Below, in pieces: positions 26,521 to 34,462 of a DNA stretch of 64,000 bases. Position 1 is the stretch's first letter. Every line of letters begins with the position of its first letter. A model generated the notes under the pieces. It ran no database searches. It saw only the letters and a program-made list of their open reading frames with translations, and was not told the origin of the DNA. The stretch comes from Aminithiophilus ramosus (GTDB lineage: Bacteria > Synergistota > Synergistia > Synergistales > Aminithiophilaceae). The stretch lies in NCBI RefSeq assembly GCF_018069705.1, contig NZ_CP072943.1, positions 3,007,945 to 3,071,944 of the forward strand, in the 5' to 3' direction. Both the position numbers and the translations under genes were made by a program.

Positions 26521-26934
26521 ATGAAAAAAGGTTGCCTCGCTCTGGCTCTGTTCTTTTGCCTCACCTCTCCCGCCGCGGCCCACGAGGGCCCCCACGTCGA
26601 CGTCCTGGCAAAAACGACGTCGAGCTGGGACGGGACGACGCTGGCCTCCTATCCGGAGGGACAGCCCGAGATCACCGTCCTCCACATCACCGTCCCCCCC
26701 AAAACCTCTCTGGCCCTCCACCGCCACCCCGTCATCAACGCCGCCGTCCTCCTCGAGGGCGAGCTGACGGTCATCACGGAAAAGGAGGAGACGCTCCACG
26801 TCAAGGCCGGAGAGGCCCTCGTCGAAGTCGTCGACAAGTGGCACTACGGCCGCAACGACGGCGACGTCCCCGTCGTCCTCGTCGTCTTCTACGCCGGAAC
26901 CGAGGGCGGGGCCATCACCGTCAACAAAGAATAA
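26521..26934 (+). CDS. Secreted cupin-domain protein
   Basis: 137 residues from an ATG with aaaaggaggg. Signal peptide of about 20 residues (KKGCLALALFFCLTSPAAA). The rest is one cupin barrel: LALHRHPVINAAVLLEGELT holds the first His motif and GEALVEVVDKWHYGRN the second. Likely periplasmic metal-binding. Enzymatic role unknown. It lies alone between divergent and convergent neighbours and ends in a strong terminator. Confidence 0.82.
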   Translation: MKKGCLALALFFCLTSPAAAHEGPHVDVLAKTTSSWDGTTLASYPEGQPEITVLHITVPPKTSLALHRHPVINAAVLLEGELTVITEKEETLHVKAGEALVEVVDKWHYGRNDGDVPVVLVVFYAGTEGGAITVNKE

Positions 26935-26954
26935 GGAGCGATCGACGGACAAAA

Positions 26955-26988
26955 AAAGGCGAGAGCGGAGAAATCCGCTCTCGCCTTT
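26955..26988. terminator. Bidirectional terminator
   Basis: A perfect 15-bp stem (aaaggcgagagcgga with tccgctctcgccttt) around GAAA, A-rich on the left and T-rich on the right, separates the convergent cupin and permease genes. Confidence 0.9.
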
Positions 26989-27021
26989 CTGCGCCTCCGG
27001 GGAGGGGAGCCTCCCGGCGTC

Positions 27022-27894
27022 TCAGGCCGCCTCCGATCCCTTGGCCCGCTCGAAGAGCATCGTCGCTCCGGCGTAGAGGACGACGGCGGCGACGACCCAC
27101 TGGAGCATGCTCAGATTGAGACTCTTGACGATGTAGACGGCGGCCAGGACGCCGACGATGCCGAAAAGGCTGGAGAAAAAGGTGATCTTGCGGCCGTACT
27201 CGCCGAGGCGGACGAACTCCATGGCCCCCATGGGAACGGAGAAGGTGCAGGCTCCCATCATGATGGGAAAGGCCACGGCGGGGTTGACGCCCAGGGCGTA
27301 GACGGTGGCCATCGTCGGCGCGTAGGAACCGATGCCCACGTTGTTCAGGGCGCCGTAGAGGGCCAGGAGGACGACGGCCAGGATCAGCTTGCCCCCCTCG
27401 AGGCCCGTCGCGTCGCCGCCGGAGGGAACGAGGTTGAACTTGCCGGCCAGAATGAAGGCGGCGGCCAGGCAGAGGCCGATTCCCATGAACGTGCGGATCG
27501 TCGCCGCCGGAAGACGGACGACGAAACGGGGCCCGATATAGGCGCCGGCCATCTGGGCGACGATGAGGAGGATCAGCGTCTTGGGCTCGACGGTGATGGA
27601 CGAGATATAAGCCAGAGCCATGACGGCGACGGGAATGGCGCACTGGGTGTTGAGCGTTCCCGGCAGCTTCTTGTCGCTGACGAGCTTGCGGGCCCGGTAG
27701 AGGACGGTCGAGAGGGCGAAATCGGAAATGCCGAAGGTGGAGAGGAAAAAGCAGAGGGCTCCCCAGAGGGCCAGAAGGAAGTTGCTGCCGGGCTCGGCCC
27801 AGGCCTCCTTCCGATGTTTCAGGAAGTCGAGGACGAAGCGGACGGCGTAGAGACCGTTGACGAGAACGATGAGCAGAAGAAGTGCCTTGATCAT
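27022..27894 (-). CDS. TauE/SafE-family membrane permease
   Basis: 290 residues from the ATG at 27894 (IKALLLLIVLVNGLYAVRFV). A longer in-frame start would add a hydrophilic leader. About eight to nine hydrophobic helices with the two repeated halves typical of TauE/SafE proteins (CAIPVAVMALAYISSITVEP and GALNNVGIGSYAPTM). Members move sulfite, sulfoacetate or other organic anions across the inner membrane. The substrate is not evident. No sulfur-metabolism gene is adjacent. A weak TTGATT-N17-TACGTT promoter lies upstream on this strand. Confidence 0.85.
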   Translation of the reverse strand: MIKALLLLIVLVNGLYAVRFVLDFLKHRKEAWAEPGSNFLLALWGALCFFLSTFGISDFALSTVLYRARKLVSDKKLPGTLNTQCAIPVAVMALAYISSITVEPKTLILLIVAQMAGAYIGPRFVVRLPAATIRTFMGIGLCLAAAFILAGKFNLVPSGGDATGLEGGKLILAVVLLALYGALNNVGIGSYAPTMATVYALGVNPAVAFPIMMGACTFSVPMGAMEFVRLGEYGRKITFFSSLFGIVGVLAAVYIVKSLNLSMLQWVVAAVVLYAGATMLFERAKGSEAA

Positions 27895-28294
27895 GACGGA
27901 GAGCCCCTTTCGTCGATGAATTGCCGTTACCCGTCCCTTTTTGTGCATCGGATAACGTAAGACGTAGTCTGCCATGAATCAACTGGATTGTCAATAATCA
28001 GCATGTGTTGATTTTTGGGTTTGCCGAAGGGCGGACTTTTCCGACGAAGCCCGAGGACCGCCCCCATAGGAGGGACGACCTCCATCGGCCGAAGGGGCGC
28101 AAGCGTCGCCGCCAACCGAAGCCGACGGCGGGCACAGATCGCAAAGGGGCGGACTCGACGGAGCCCTTCGCCACGAGTCGACCGATCTGGACAGAAACCT
28201 CTTGATTTCAGGGCCCTCTTTGGTTAGGCTCATGGGGAGACGAAGAGAAGAAGGGGGATGGAGTCCCCCTTGGAACGCCCTTGACGGGATGATG

Positions 28295-28327
28295 ACTCCT
28301 GCCGCTCCTGCCGGAAGCGGCGGGAGT
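28295..28327. repeat. Hairpin in the pre-enolase intergenic region
   Basis: actcctgccgct pairs with agcggcgggagt (one wobble pair) around a 9-base loop. It has no T-run on either side. Confidence 0.55.
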
Positions 28328-28569
28328 TCGTGTTTCTCCGCCCTTTCGCCAGGGGATGTCCGATCGGAGCGTGGGTGGATCCTGCCGAAGGCCCTCCTTT
28401 GTTTCCCGATCGGCACAGGGATGGCCGAAGGCCTTCGACGATCGCCGTCTTTCCCGAGGAAGGACCTTCGTTTCCCTCCTCCGAAGCATTCCCCCTTCCC
28501 TCCCGGAAGAGGAGACCTGCCAGAAAGGGCGCGGGACTGCCCCTCTGCCGCAAAAGGCCCCGATTCTCA

Positions 28570-28599
28570 TCGACAGGATAAGTTGGAGACATCTACAAT
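28570..28599 (+). promoter_or_regulatory. Promoter of enolase
   Basis: TCGACA-N18-TACAAT ends about 45 bp before the proposed TTG start codon. Confidence 0.55.
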
Positions 28600-28643
28600 G
28601 GGAGAACACCATGGAAGGCACATCGAAAAAGGAGGTCCTCATT

Positions 28644-29921
28644 TTGAAGGCGAAAATTGAAGCGATCCGCGCCATGGAGATTCTCGATTCGCGGGGCAAC
28701 CCGACGGTACGCGTCTTCTGCGAGCTCGACAGCGGCATCTCCGTCTCGGCCTCGGTCCCCTCCGGAGCCTCGACGGGCGAAAACGAGGCCGTCGAGCTCC
28801 GCGACGGCGACGGGCGGCGCTACGGCGGCAAGGGCACGCTCAAGGCCGTGGCCAACGTCAACGAGATCCTCGCTCCGGCCCTCAAGGGATTGAATCCCTC
28901 AAGGCAGGCCGAGATCGACAGGCTCATGATCGATCTCGACGGGACGGCCAACAAGGGCAGGCTGGGCGCCAACGCCATCCTGGGCGTCTCCATGGCCGTG
29001 GCCAAGGCCGCAGCCGAGGCTTCCGGACTCCCCCTCTACGCCTACCTGGGCGGCGCCGGGGCGACGACCCTCCCCGTGCCCATGATGAACATCCTCAACG
29101 GCGGCAAGCACGCCGACAACAGCGTCGACTTCCAGGAGTTCATGATCATGCCCCTCGGCGCCCCCACCTTCGCCGAGGCCCTGCGCTACGGGGCCGAGAC
29201 CTTCCACGCCCTCAAGAGGATCCTCCACGACAGGGGCTACGCCACGGCCGTCGGCGACGAGGGCGGCTTCGCCCCCAACCTGAAGAGCAACGACGAGGCC
29301 TGCGAGCTCATCGTCGAGGCCATCACCGACGCCGGATTCGAGCCGGGACGGCAGATCGCCATCGCCCTTGATCCCGCAGCCAGCTCCTTCTGCGAAAAGG
29401 GGCTCTACCGTCTCTCCAAGTCGGGCCAGGGAGACAGGACCAGCGCCGAGATGACGGCCCTCTACGACGGCTGGGTCGACCGCTTCCCCATCGTCTCCAT
29501 CGAGGACGGCCTCGACGAGAACGACTGGGCCGGATTCAAGGCCCACACGGAGACTCTGGGACGGCGGATCCAGATCGTCGGCGACGACCTCTTCGTCACC
29601 AACAGCCGCTTCGTCGAGCGGGGAATCGCCGAAAAGTCCGCCAACGCCGTCCTGATCAAGCTCAACCAGATCGGAACGGTGACGGAGACCTTCGAGACCA
29701 TCGCCCTCTGCCGCAGGGCGGGCTGGGGCTACGTCATCTCCCACCGGTCGGGCGAGACGGAAGACGCCTTCATGGCCGATTTCGCCGTCGCCGCAGGCGG
29801 GGGCCAGATCAAGACGGGCTCGGCCTGCCGCAGCGAGCGCATCGCCAAGTACAACCGCCTTCTGGAGATCGAGGCCGAGCTGGGCCGTTCGGCCCGCTTC
29901 GGCAACCCCTTCGCCCTCTGA
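28644..29921 (+). CDS. eno: Enolase (phosphopyruvate hydratase)
   Basis: 425 residues, the standard length, from a TTG placed 9 bp after aaaggaggt. An ATG at 28611 would add 11 residues. Catalyses 2-phosphoglycerate to phosphoenolpyruvate in glycolysis and gluconeogenesis. Visible: LDSRGNPTV at the start, [41 protein letters not shown], catalytic Lys in [19 protein letters not shown] and the final [15 protein letters not shown]. Metal ligands Asp, Glu and Asp are in the expected places. It stands alone with its own promoter and terminator. Confidence 0.96.
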   Translation: MKAKIEAIRAMEILDSRGNPTVRVFCELDSGISVSASVPSGASTGENEAVELRDGDGRRYGGKGTLKAVANVNEILAPALKGLNPSRQAEIDRLMIDLDGTANKGRLGANAILGVSMAVAKAAAEASGLPLYAYLGGAGATTLPVPMMNILNGGKHADNSVDFQEFMIMPLGAPTFAEALRYGAETFHALKRILHDRGYATAVGDEGGFAPNLKSNDEACELIVEAITDAGFEPGRQIAIALDPAASSFCEKGLYRLSKSGQGDRTSAEMTALYDGWVDRFPIVSIEDGLDENDWAGFKAHTETLGRRIQIVGDDLFVTNSRFVERGIAEKSANAVLIKLNQIGTVTETFETIALCRRAGWGYVISHRSGETEDAFMADFAVAAGGGQIKTGSACRSERIAKYNRLLEIEAELGRSARFGNPFAL

Positions 29922-29932
29922 CCGGTCCCGCG

Positions 29933-29987
29933 TTCACGCAGAAAGGCGAGGCGTCCCTCCTCGGGACGCCTCGCCTTTCTGCGTGAA
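29933..29987. terminator. Very strong bidirectional terminator after enolase
   Basis: A perfect 25-bp inverted repeat around TCCTC, with cgcagaaaggcg and cgcctttctgcg at the outer parts, separates enolase and the convergent DUF190 gene. Confidence 0.9.
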
Positions 29988-30019
29988 AAGAGGCGGGGCG
30001 ACGACGAGCCTCCCGGCCC

Positions 30020-30364
30020 TCACTCCCCTCCATCGTGCCGGTAGACGACGACGCGCACCCTTTCCAGCGTGACGAGCCCCTCGCCGATCATGGCGTCCAG
30101 CTTGGGAAGGAAGGCCTCGATCTTCTCCTCGGCGTCGACGATCTCGATGACAAGAGGCAGGTCCTCCGAAAGACGCAGGATCTTCGACGTCCTGATCCGG
30201 CTGTTGGCGCCGAAGCCCAGAGCCCCCCGCAGCACGGTGGCCCCCGCGAGGCCCGATCGGCGGGCCTCTTCGACGATCGCCAGGTGCAGCGACCTGCCCT
30301 CCAGCCTGTCGTTGTCGCCGATAAAGATCCGCAGGAGCAGGGCTTCAGAGGGCAGTTTCATCAT
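30020..30364 (-). CDS. DUF190 (PII-like) protein
   Basis: 114 residues. LLRIFIGDNDRLEGRSLHLA near the start, then GLAGATVLRGALGFG and LPLVIEIVDAEEKIEAFLP, the DUF190 pattern with a ferredoxin-like PII fold. The pair of ATG codons at 30364/30361 leaves a one-residue ambiguity. DUF190 genes often lie beside crcB/fluC fluoride exporters, but none is here. The role is unknown, possibly a small regulatory trimer. Confidence 0.83.
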   Translation of the reverse strand: MMKLPSEALLLRIFIGDNDRLEGRSLHLAIVEEARRSGLAGATVLRGALGFGANSRIRTSKILRLSEDLPLVIEIVDAEEKIEAFLPKLDAMIGEGLVTLERVRVVVYRHDGGE

Positions 30365-30753
30365 TTCCCGGAGGAACCCGACAGACTCCCAGCCGACGCC
30401 CCGGGCGCGTCAGCCCCCCTCCGTCGGACCCACGCGGGGCCGCTTCGATCACCGTCTGCGCGCAGGCGCCGGTTCGAACCGACCGGCCGGGCCGATGAAG
30501 TTTCCATCTCCATTTTGTCTGCGGATCGCGGACCCGATCCGCAGCGGCCGGCAAGGGAGGCTCCGTCGCCCCCGATCGCACCGGCACGCGAGGAGACCTC
30601 CACCACAAACGATCCCACCCTCCGCTCCGAACGGGCCCCGAGGCCCTCTCCTCCCTCGAAGGACACGGGGAAGAGGCCCTCCGTTCCCTCCTGTGCTACG
30701 ATACTCGGGAAGAAAGGTTCCGCCGCGAATTCATCGATCGAAGGAGGGGTCCC
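30365..30753. other. Intergenic region between divergent DUF190 and subtilase genes
   Basis: About 390 bp with no supported gene. An extended -10 of the TGCTACGAT type is at 30694-30702 and probably drives the subtilase. A GGTTCGAACC palindrome near 30471 is not part of a tRNA. Confidence 0.5.
30694..30702 (+). promoter_or_regulatory. Extended -10 promoter of the subtilase gene
   Basis: TGCTACGAT, about 52 bp before the ATG at 30754. It matches the extended -10 sites at 7791, 14708 and 36769. The -35 is weak. Confidence 0.45.
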
Positions 30754-33474
30754 ATGCGCTTTCCGTCTTGGTTGTGGTCGGCTGTGGTTCTGTCGCTTTT
30801 CGTCGCCCCCGTCACCGGTTGGAGCAACGTCGTCCTTTTCGCCCCCGAACAAGGTGCCGATGAAAACCTTTCGGCCTCGGCCGTCACGGCCCGGGGGGCC
30901 TCCCTTCTGGCCGCCTCGGGCCTGTCGGGGCAGCTCCGAGGCGGCGCCCCCTCCGTGGGGGTCCTCTCCCTGTCCGTCGACGGCGACGCCGACGAGGCGG
31001 CGCGACGTCTGGCCCGGACGCCCGGCGTGGCCTGGGCCGAACCCTCTCTCCCCCTCGTCTTCTTCGGAGGAGAGGGATGGGACAACCTCTCCCATCTCCA
31101 GTGGGCCCTGGAGAACGACGGCAGCGCCGCGACGGCCCGGGAGCTGACCGACGTGGGTTCCCGGCCCGATCAGGCCTTTCCCGTCACCCTCGAATCGGGC
31201 GTCGACGTCGGGGCCCGGGAGGCCTGGCAGGTCACCTCGGGCGACAGCGGCCTCGTCGTCGCCGTCATGGACACGGGCATCTACGAAAGCCACATCGACC
31301 TGACCGACCGCCTCTGGATCAACGAGGGGGAAACGCCCTGGAACGGCGTCGACGACGACGACAACGGCTACATCGACGACTACTACGGCTGGAACGGAGA
31401 GGAAGGCAACTGTTACGTCGACGATCTGGCGGGCCACGGCAGCCACTGCGCCGGCATCATCGCCGCCGAGCGGAACGGCTACGGCACGGTGGGGATCGCC
31501 CACGGCGTGAAGCTCATGGCCCTCAAGGGCTTCTCGACGGAGGCCATGGCGATCAACACCGAATACCTCCTGGCCCAGAAGGCCCGCGGCGTCAACGTCA
31601 GGGCCGTCAACATGTCCTTCGGGACGGGCGCCCCCTACAGCCGGGCCGTCAGAGCCTCGCTGGAGGCCCTCCACGAGGGAGGGGTCCTCGTCTTCGCCGC
31701 CTCGGGCAACGACAGCATCGACCTCGACGCCTATCCCTTCACCTACCCGGCCTGCCTCCCCTACCCCAACGTCCTTTCCGTCTCGGCCTCGACGGGCACC
31801 GACGACCGGGCCTTCTTCTCCAACTTCGGCCGCAGCACCGTCGACCTCTTCGCCCCGGGGCTGGCCATTCTCTCGACGACGACGAACACGGCCAACCCGC
31901 CCAACAGCTATTCGGAGAGGATCGGCCGAAGGATCTACTCCTGGCAGATCCTTCACGGCACGTCGATGGCCTCGCCTCTGGCCGCCGGGATCGGCGCCCT
32001 CGCCCTGTCGGCCCATCCCGACGCCGACTGGCGCGACGTCAGGGCCCTGCTGGAGCAGGCCCAGGCGTCGCCGGAGGGGCTCGAAGGGCTGAGCCGCCTG
32101 GGACGGATCGACGCCGCCAAGGCCGTCCTCTCCCTCCCCGAAGGGCCCTCCCTCTTCGGCACCTCGGCGGTCTTTCCCGCGGCGGGCGAGGCGGTGACGC
32201 TCTACGGCCGCAATCTCGGCGCGGAAGGGACGCTCCGCCTCGTCGACGGAGGGGGGACGGTCCGGGAGGTGACGGCCCGACGCTGGACGCCGACGGAGGT
32301 GGAGTGTCTCCTCCCCGAAGACCCCGGAGACGCGCCGCAGGAGCTGGTCTGCCTCACCGGCGGAGGCGAGGCCCGGCTGGAGATCCGGGCGGGACGTCTC
32401 GGAACGGTCCGCGCCGTCGACACCCATCTGGAGACGAGCGGAGACCAGGAGATCGGCGTCTACCCCTCGACGGACCGTCCCGTCGCCCTCGGAGACGTCC
32501 TCTACGGCATCGGCACCTCCGATATCTTCAGCCGGTGGGGTTACTGGGTCCAAGGCCCCAAGCTCCTCCGCTTCGACCCCTCTGAGCGCCGCTACGAAAA
32601 GGCCCCTCTCGACGCGGCGGCCCAGGAACTCGTCGGCAACGACGGCCCCATCGACCTGGACTACGCCGTGCCGGCTGCCTGGAAGGGGGCGATCTACCTT
32701 TTCGGCGGCTCCGACGACGGCGTCGTCTACCGCTACGATCCCGACGAAGGGAGCCTGACGGCCGCGGGAGAGCTGCCGCAGGAGCTGAAGGAGGGGGTCC
32801 TCCAGGGAACGTCGGTCGCAGACGGAGGAGGCTGCCTCTACCTCGCCGGAGGGAGCTTCCGCGACGGGGAGGGGACGAGGCAGATCTCGAAAAGACTCTA
32901 CCGGTTCGACCCCTCCTCGGGAGAGTGGCTCCGCCTCGCCGACCTGCCGACGGCCCGCTATCGCCCGGCGACGCTTTTCCTCGGCGGGAAGCTCCTCCTG
33001 GCCGGAGGCGTCGCCCTGGACCGAGCGAACCCCGACGGGGGGCGGGAGCTGGACATCGTCGACGTGGCCACGGGCGCGAGCGAAACGGTCCTTCTCCCCT
33101 TCCCCACCCTGAGGGGGACCTTCTTCGAGAGCGGCCGACGGCTGTACTTCTTCGGCGCCACGACGACCCTCTACAACACCAGCGTCAACTCGCCTCTCGT
33201 GGCCTGGACGGAGGCCGAAAAGCCTCAGGGACCCTGGCGCATCGCCCCCTTCCGCTTCGCCTTCGAGGGGGCCTTCTCCGGCTGGAGCTACGGCGACGAG
33301 ACGGGGCTCCACCTCCTCTCCCAGGGGTGGGACGCCGACGCCGACGCCGGAATCCAGCTCTACTCCGTCGCCGTCCCCGAGGCCGATCCCGGCCATTCCT
33401 CCTCGGGCTGCTCCGTCGGCCTGGGCAACCTCGTCCTCCTGCCTCTGGCCCTGATCCTTCTGCTGCGGCGCTGA
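30754..33474 (+). CDS. Subtilisin-family serine protease with kelch-like repeats and a Synergist-CTERM-type tail
   Basis: 906 residues from an ATG with gaaggagggg. Signal peptide (about 1-22), an inhibitor-like propeptide (about 25-105), then the S8 catalytic domain: Asp173 in AVMDTGI, His228 in GHGSHCAG, Asn319 in ASGND and Ser404 in HGTSMASP. An IPT/TIG-like segment lies at about 450-545, and four or so kelch-type blades at about 575-870 (LYRFDPSSGEWLRLADLPTA). The end, SSSGCSVGLGN followed by a Leu-rich helix and RR, has the Synergist-CTERM layout, implying processing and surface attachment. Probably extracellular peptide supply. Confidence 0.88.
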   Translation: MRFPSWLWSAVVLSLFVAPVTGWSNVVLFAPEQGADENLSASAVTARGASLLAASGLSGQLRGGAPSVGVLSLSVDGDADEAARRLARTPGVAWAEPSLPLVFFGGEGWDNLSHLQWALENDGSAATARELTDVGSRPDQAFPVTLESGVDVGAREAWQVTSGDSGLVVAVMDTGIYESHIDLTDRLWINEGETPWNGVDDDDNGYIDDYYGWNGEEGNCYVDDLAGHGSHCAGIIAAERNGYGTVGIAHGVKLMALKGFSTEAMAINTEYLLAQKARGVNVRAVNMSFGTGAPYSRAVRASLEALHEGGVLVFAASGNDSIDLDAYPFTYPACLPYPNVLSVSASTGTDDRAFFSNFGRSTVDLFAPGLAILSTTTNTANPPNSYSERIGRRIYSWQILHGTSMASPLAAGIGALALSAHPDADWRDVRALLEQAQASPEGLEGLSRLGRIDAAKAVLSLPEGPSLFGTSAVFPAAGEAVTLYGRNLGAEGTLRLVDGGGTVREVTARRWTPTEVECLLPEDPGDAPQELVCLTGGGEARLEIRAGRLGTVRAVDTHLETSGDQEIGVYPSTDRPVALGDVLYGIGTSDIFSRWGYWVQGPKLLRFDPSERRYEKAPLDAAAQELVGNDGPIDLDYAVPAAWKGAIYLFGGSDDGVVYRYDPDEGSLTAAGELPQELKEGVLQGTSVADGGGCLYLAGGSFRDGEGTRQISKRLYRFDPSSGEWLRLADLPTARYRPATLFLGGKLLLAGGVALDRANPDGGRELDIVDVATGASETVLLPFPTLRGTFFESGRRLYFFGATTTLYNTSVNSPLVAWTEAEKPQGPWRIAPFRFAFEGAFSGWSYGDETGLHLLSQGWDADADAGIQLYSVAVPEADPGHSSSGCSVGLGNLVLLPLALILLLRR

Positions 33475-33497
33475 AGCTTGTCGGGGTCGACCGCCCC

Positions 33498-34187
33498 TCA
33501 GCGATCGGCCCCGTCGAGCCACTCCAGAAAGGCCCGGGCGGTGAAGTCGGCCATGCCCCCCTCGAAGAGCCGATGGGCCCGGTAAAAGACGTCGCCCCGA
33601 GAGGGGGCGAGGGTCGGAACGGCGACGACGGCCATCCCCGCCGCCAGGGCCGCCTCGACACCGTGGGCCGAGTCCTCGACGACGAGGGCCGACGACGGGG
33701 GACAGCCCAGACGCCGGGCCGCCTCGAGGAAGATATCGGGAGCCGGTTTGGGACGGGGCACCTCCTCGGAGGAGAGGAGGAGATCGAAAAAGGCGGAGAT
33801 CCCCACCTGGGCGACGATCTCTTCGATCACGGCCGGGGAGGACCCGGAGGCGACGGCCAGAGAGATCCCCCTCCCCTTCAGCTCGGGCAGGAGACGGGCC
33901 ATCTCGGGAAAAAGAAGGGTGTTGCGCCGGGCGAGATCGAGGTAGAGGGCGTTCTTTTTCGCCAGCAGAAGCCCGGGGCCGTCGGGAAGACGGAAGCGCT
34001 CGTGAAACTCCTCCATCATGGCGGCGTTGCCGTAACCGACGTAGCGGCGCTTCAGCTCCTCCGTGAAGGCCACGCCGTAGCCGGCCAGGAGAAGCCTGTC
34101 GGCCTCCAGGTAGTTGGGCTCGCTGTCGACGAGAGTCCCGTCGAGATCGAAAAGAACGGCTCGCACGGCACGGGTCGGTTTCGTCAT
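33498..34187 (-). CDS. HAD-family hydrolase (beta-phosphoglucomutase-like)
   Basis: 229 residues from the ATG behind aggaggagaggcc. HAD motifs: [14 protein letters not shown] (nucleophile Asp); II, VASGSS; III, Lys in [29 protein letters not shown]. The cap domain is the four-helix type found in phosphoglucomutase-like and phosphatase members. It could be a phosphoglycolate or sugar phosphatase. Substrate unresolved. It runs convergent to the subtilase gene and ends 23 bp from it. Confidence 0.88.
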   Translation of the reverse strand: MTKPTRAVRAVLFDLDGTLVDSEPNYLEADRLLLAGYGVAFTEELKRRYVGYGNAAMMEEFHERFRLPDGPGLLLAKKNALYLDLARRNTLLFPEMARLLPELKGRGISLAVASGSSPAVIEEIVAQVGISAFFDLLLSSEEVPRPKPAPDIFLEAARRLGCPPSSALVVEDSAHGVEAALAAGMAVVAVPTLAPSRGDVFYRAHRLFEGGMADFTARAFLEWLDGADR

Positions 34188-34232
34188 GGCCTCTCCTCCT
34201 TCGCGGGCCTCGAAGCCCGCAAAGGCATTCTC

Positions 34233-34276
34233 GCCCGAAGGAGCGGTTCCGACAAGTCCGAACCGCTCCTTCGGGC
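34233..34276. terminator. Strong hairpin upstream of the HAD gene
   Basis: A perfect 17-bp stem (gcccgaaggagcggttc with gaaccgctccttcgggc) around a 10-base loop. It sits between divergent genes, so it may end antisense transcripts. No T-run. Confidence 0.5.
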
Positions 34277-34394
34277 GGGAACGCCGGGTATGGGGATCTC
34301 GCCTCGGCGACGACGAGGCTTCTGAAGGGCTCTTTGAATCGACGGCTCCGACGGACGATGCCTCTCCGAGCCCGTGAATCTTATTTTGCAACCT

Positions 34395-34422
34395 TTTCAA
34401 CATACATCCCCTGGGGTATAAT
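34395..34422 (+). promoter_or_regulatory. Promoter of the PilJ/CZB chemoreceptor gene
   Basis: TTTCAA-N16-TATAAT, about 40 bp before the GTG start at 34463. The perfect -10 stands out in this GC-rich DNA. Confidence 0.65.
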
Positions 34423-34462
34423 CGCCGTGTTCAAGAAATCGGACAACGAAGGAGGTCTCTCT

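Larger units (their letters stand above)
27895..28643. other. Long intergenic region between the TauE-type gene and enolase
   Basis: About 750 bp without a supported protein gene. It begins AT-rich (27960-28020, minus-strand promoter region), then becomes GC-rich with many short complementary segments (28020-28160) and a hairpin at 28295-28327. The open frames here show no coding bias. A structured RNA is possible but none was recognised. The last part holds the enolase promoter. Confidence 0.5.

Noticed and set aside
27991-28416. 141-codon minus-strand frame in the long intergenic region
   Set aside because: No ribosome site, no codon bias and low-complexity product. Left as non-coding.
30466-30490. 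GGTTCGAACC, like a tRNA T-loop
   Set aside because: No matching T-stem of five pairs, anticodon arm or acceptor stem could be built around it.
30365-30753. Fluoride riboswitch near the DUF190 gene
   Set aside because: The conserved aptamer start (GGCGATGG) and partner exporter are missing.
30361-33522. 1053-codon open frame on the minus strand
   Set aside because: It is the antisense of the subtilase gene, whose catalytic triad and domains are clear. The frame is open because of strong GC bias at codon third positions, and its product is low-complexity Gly/Glu/Arg.
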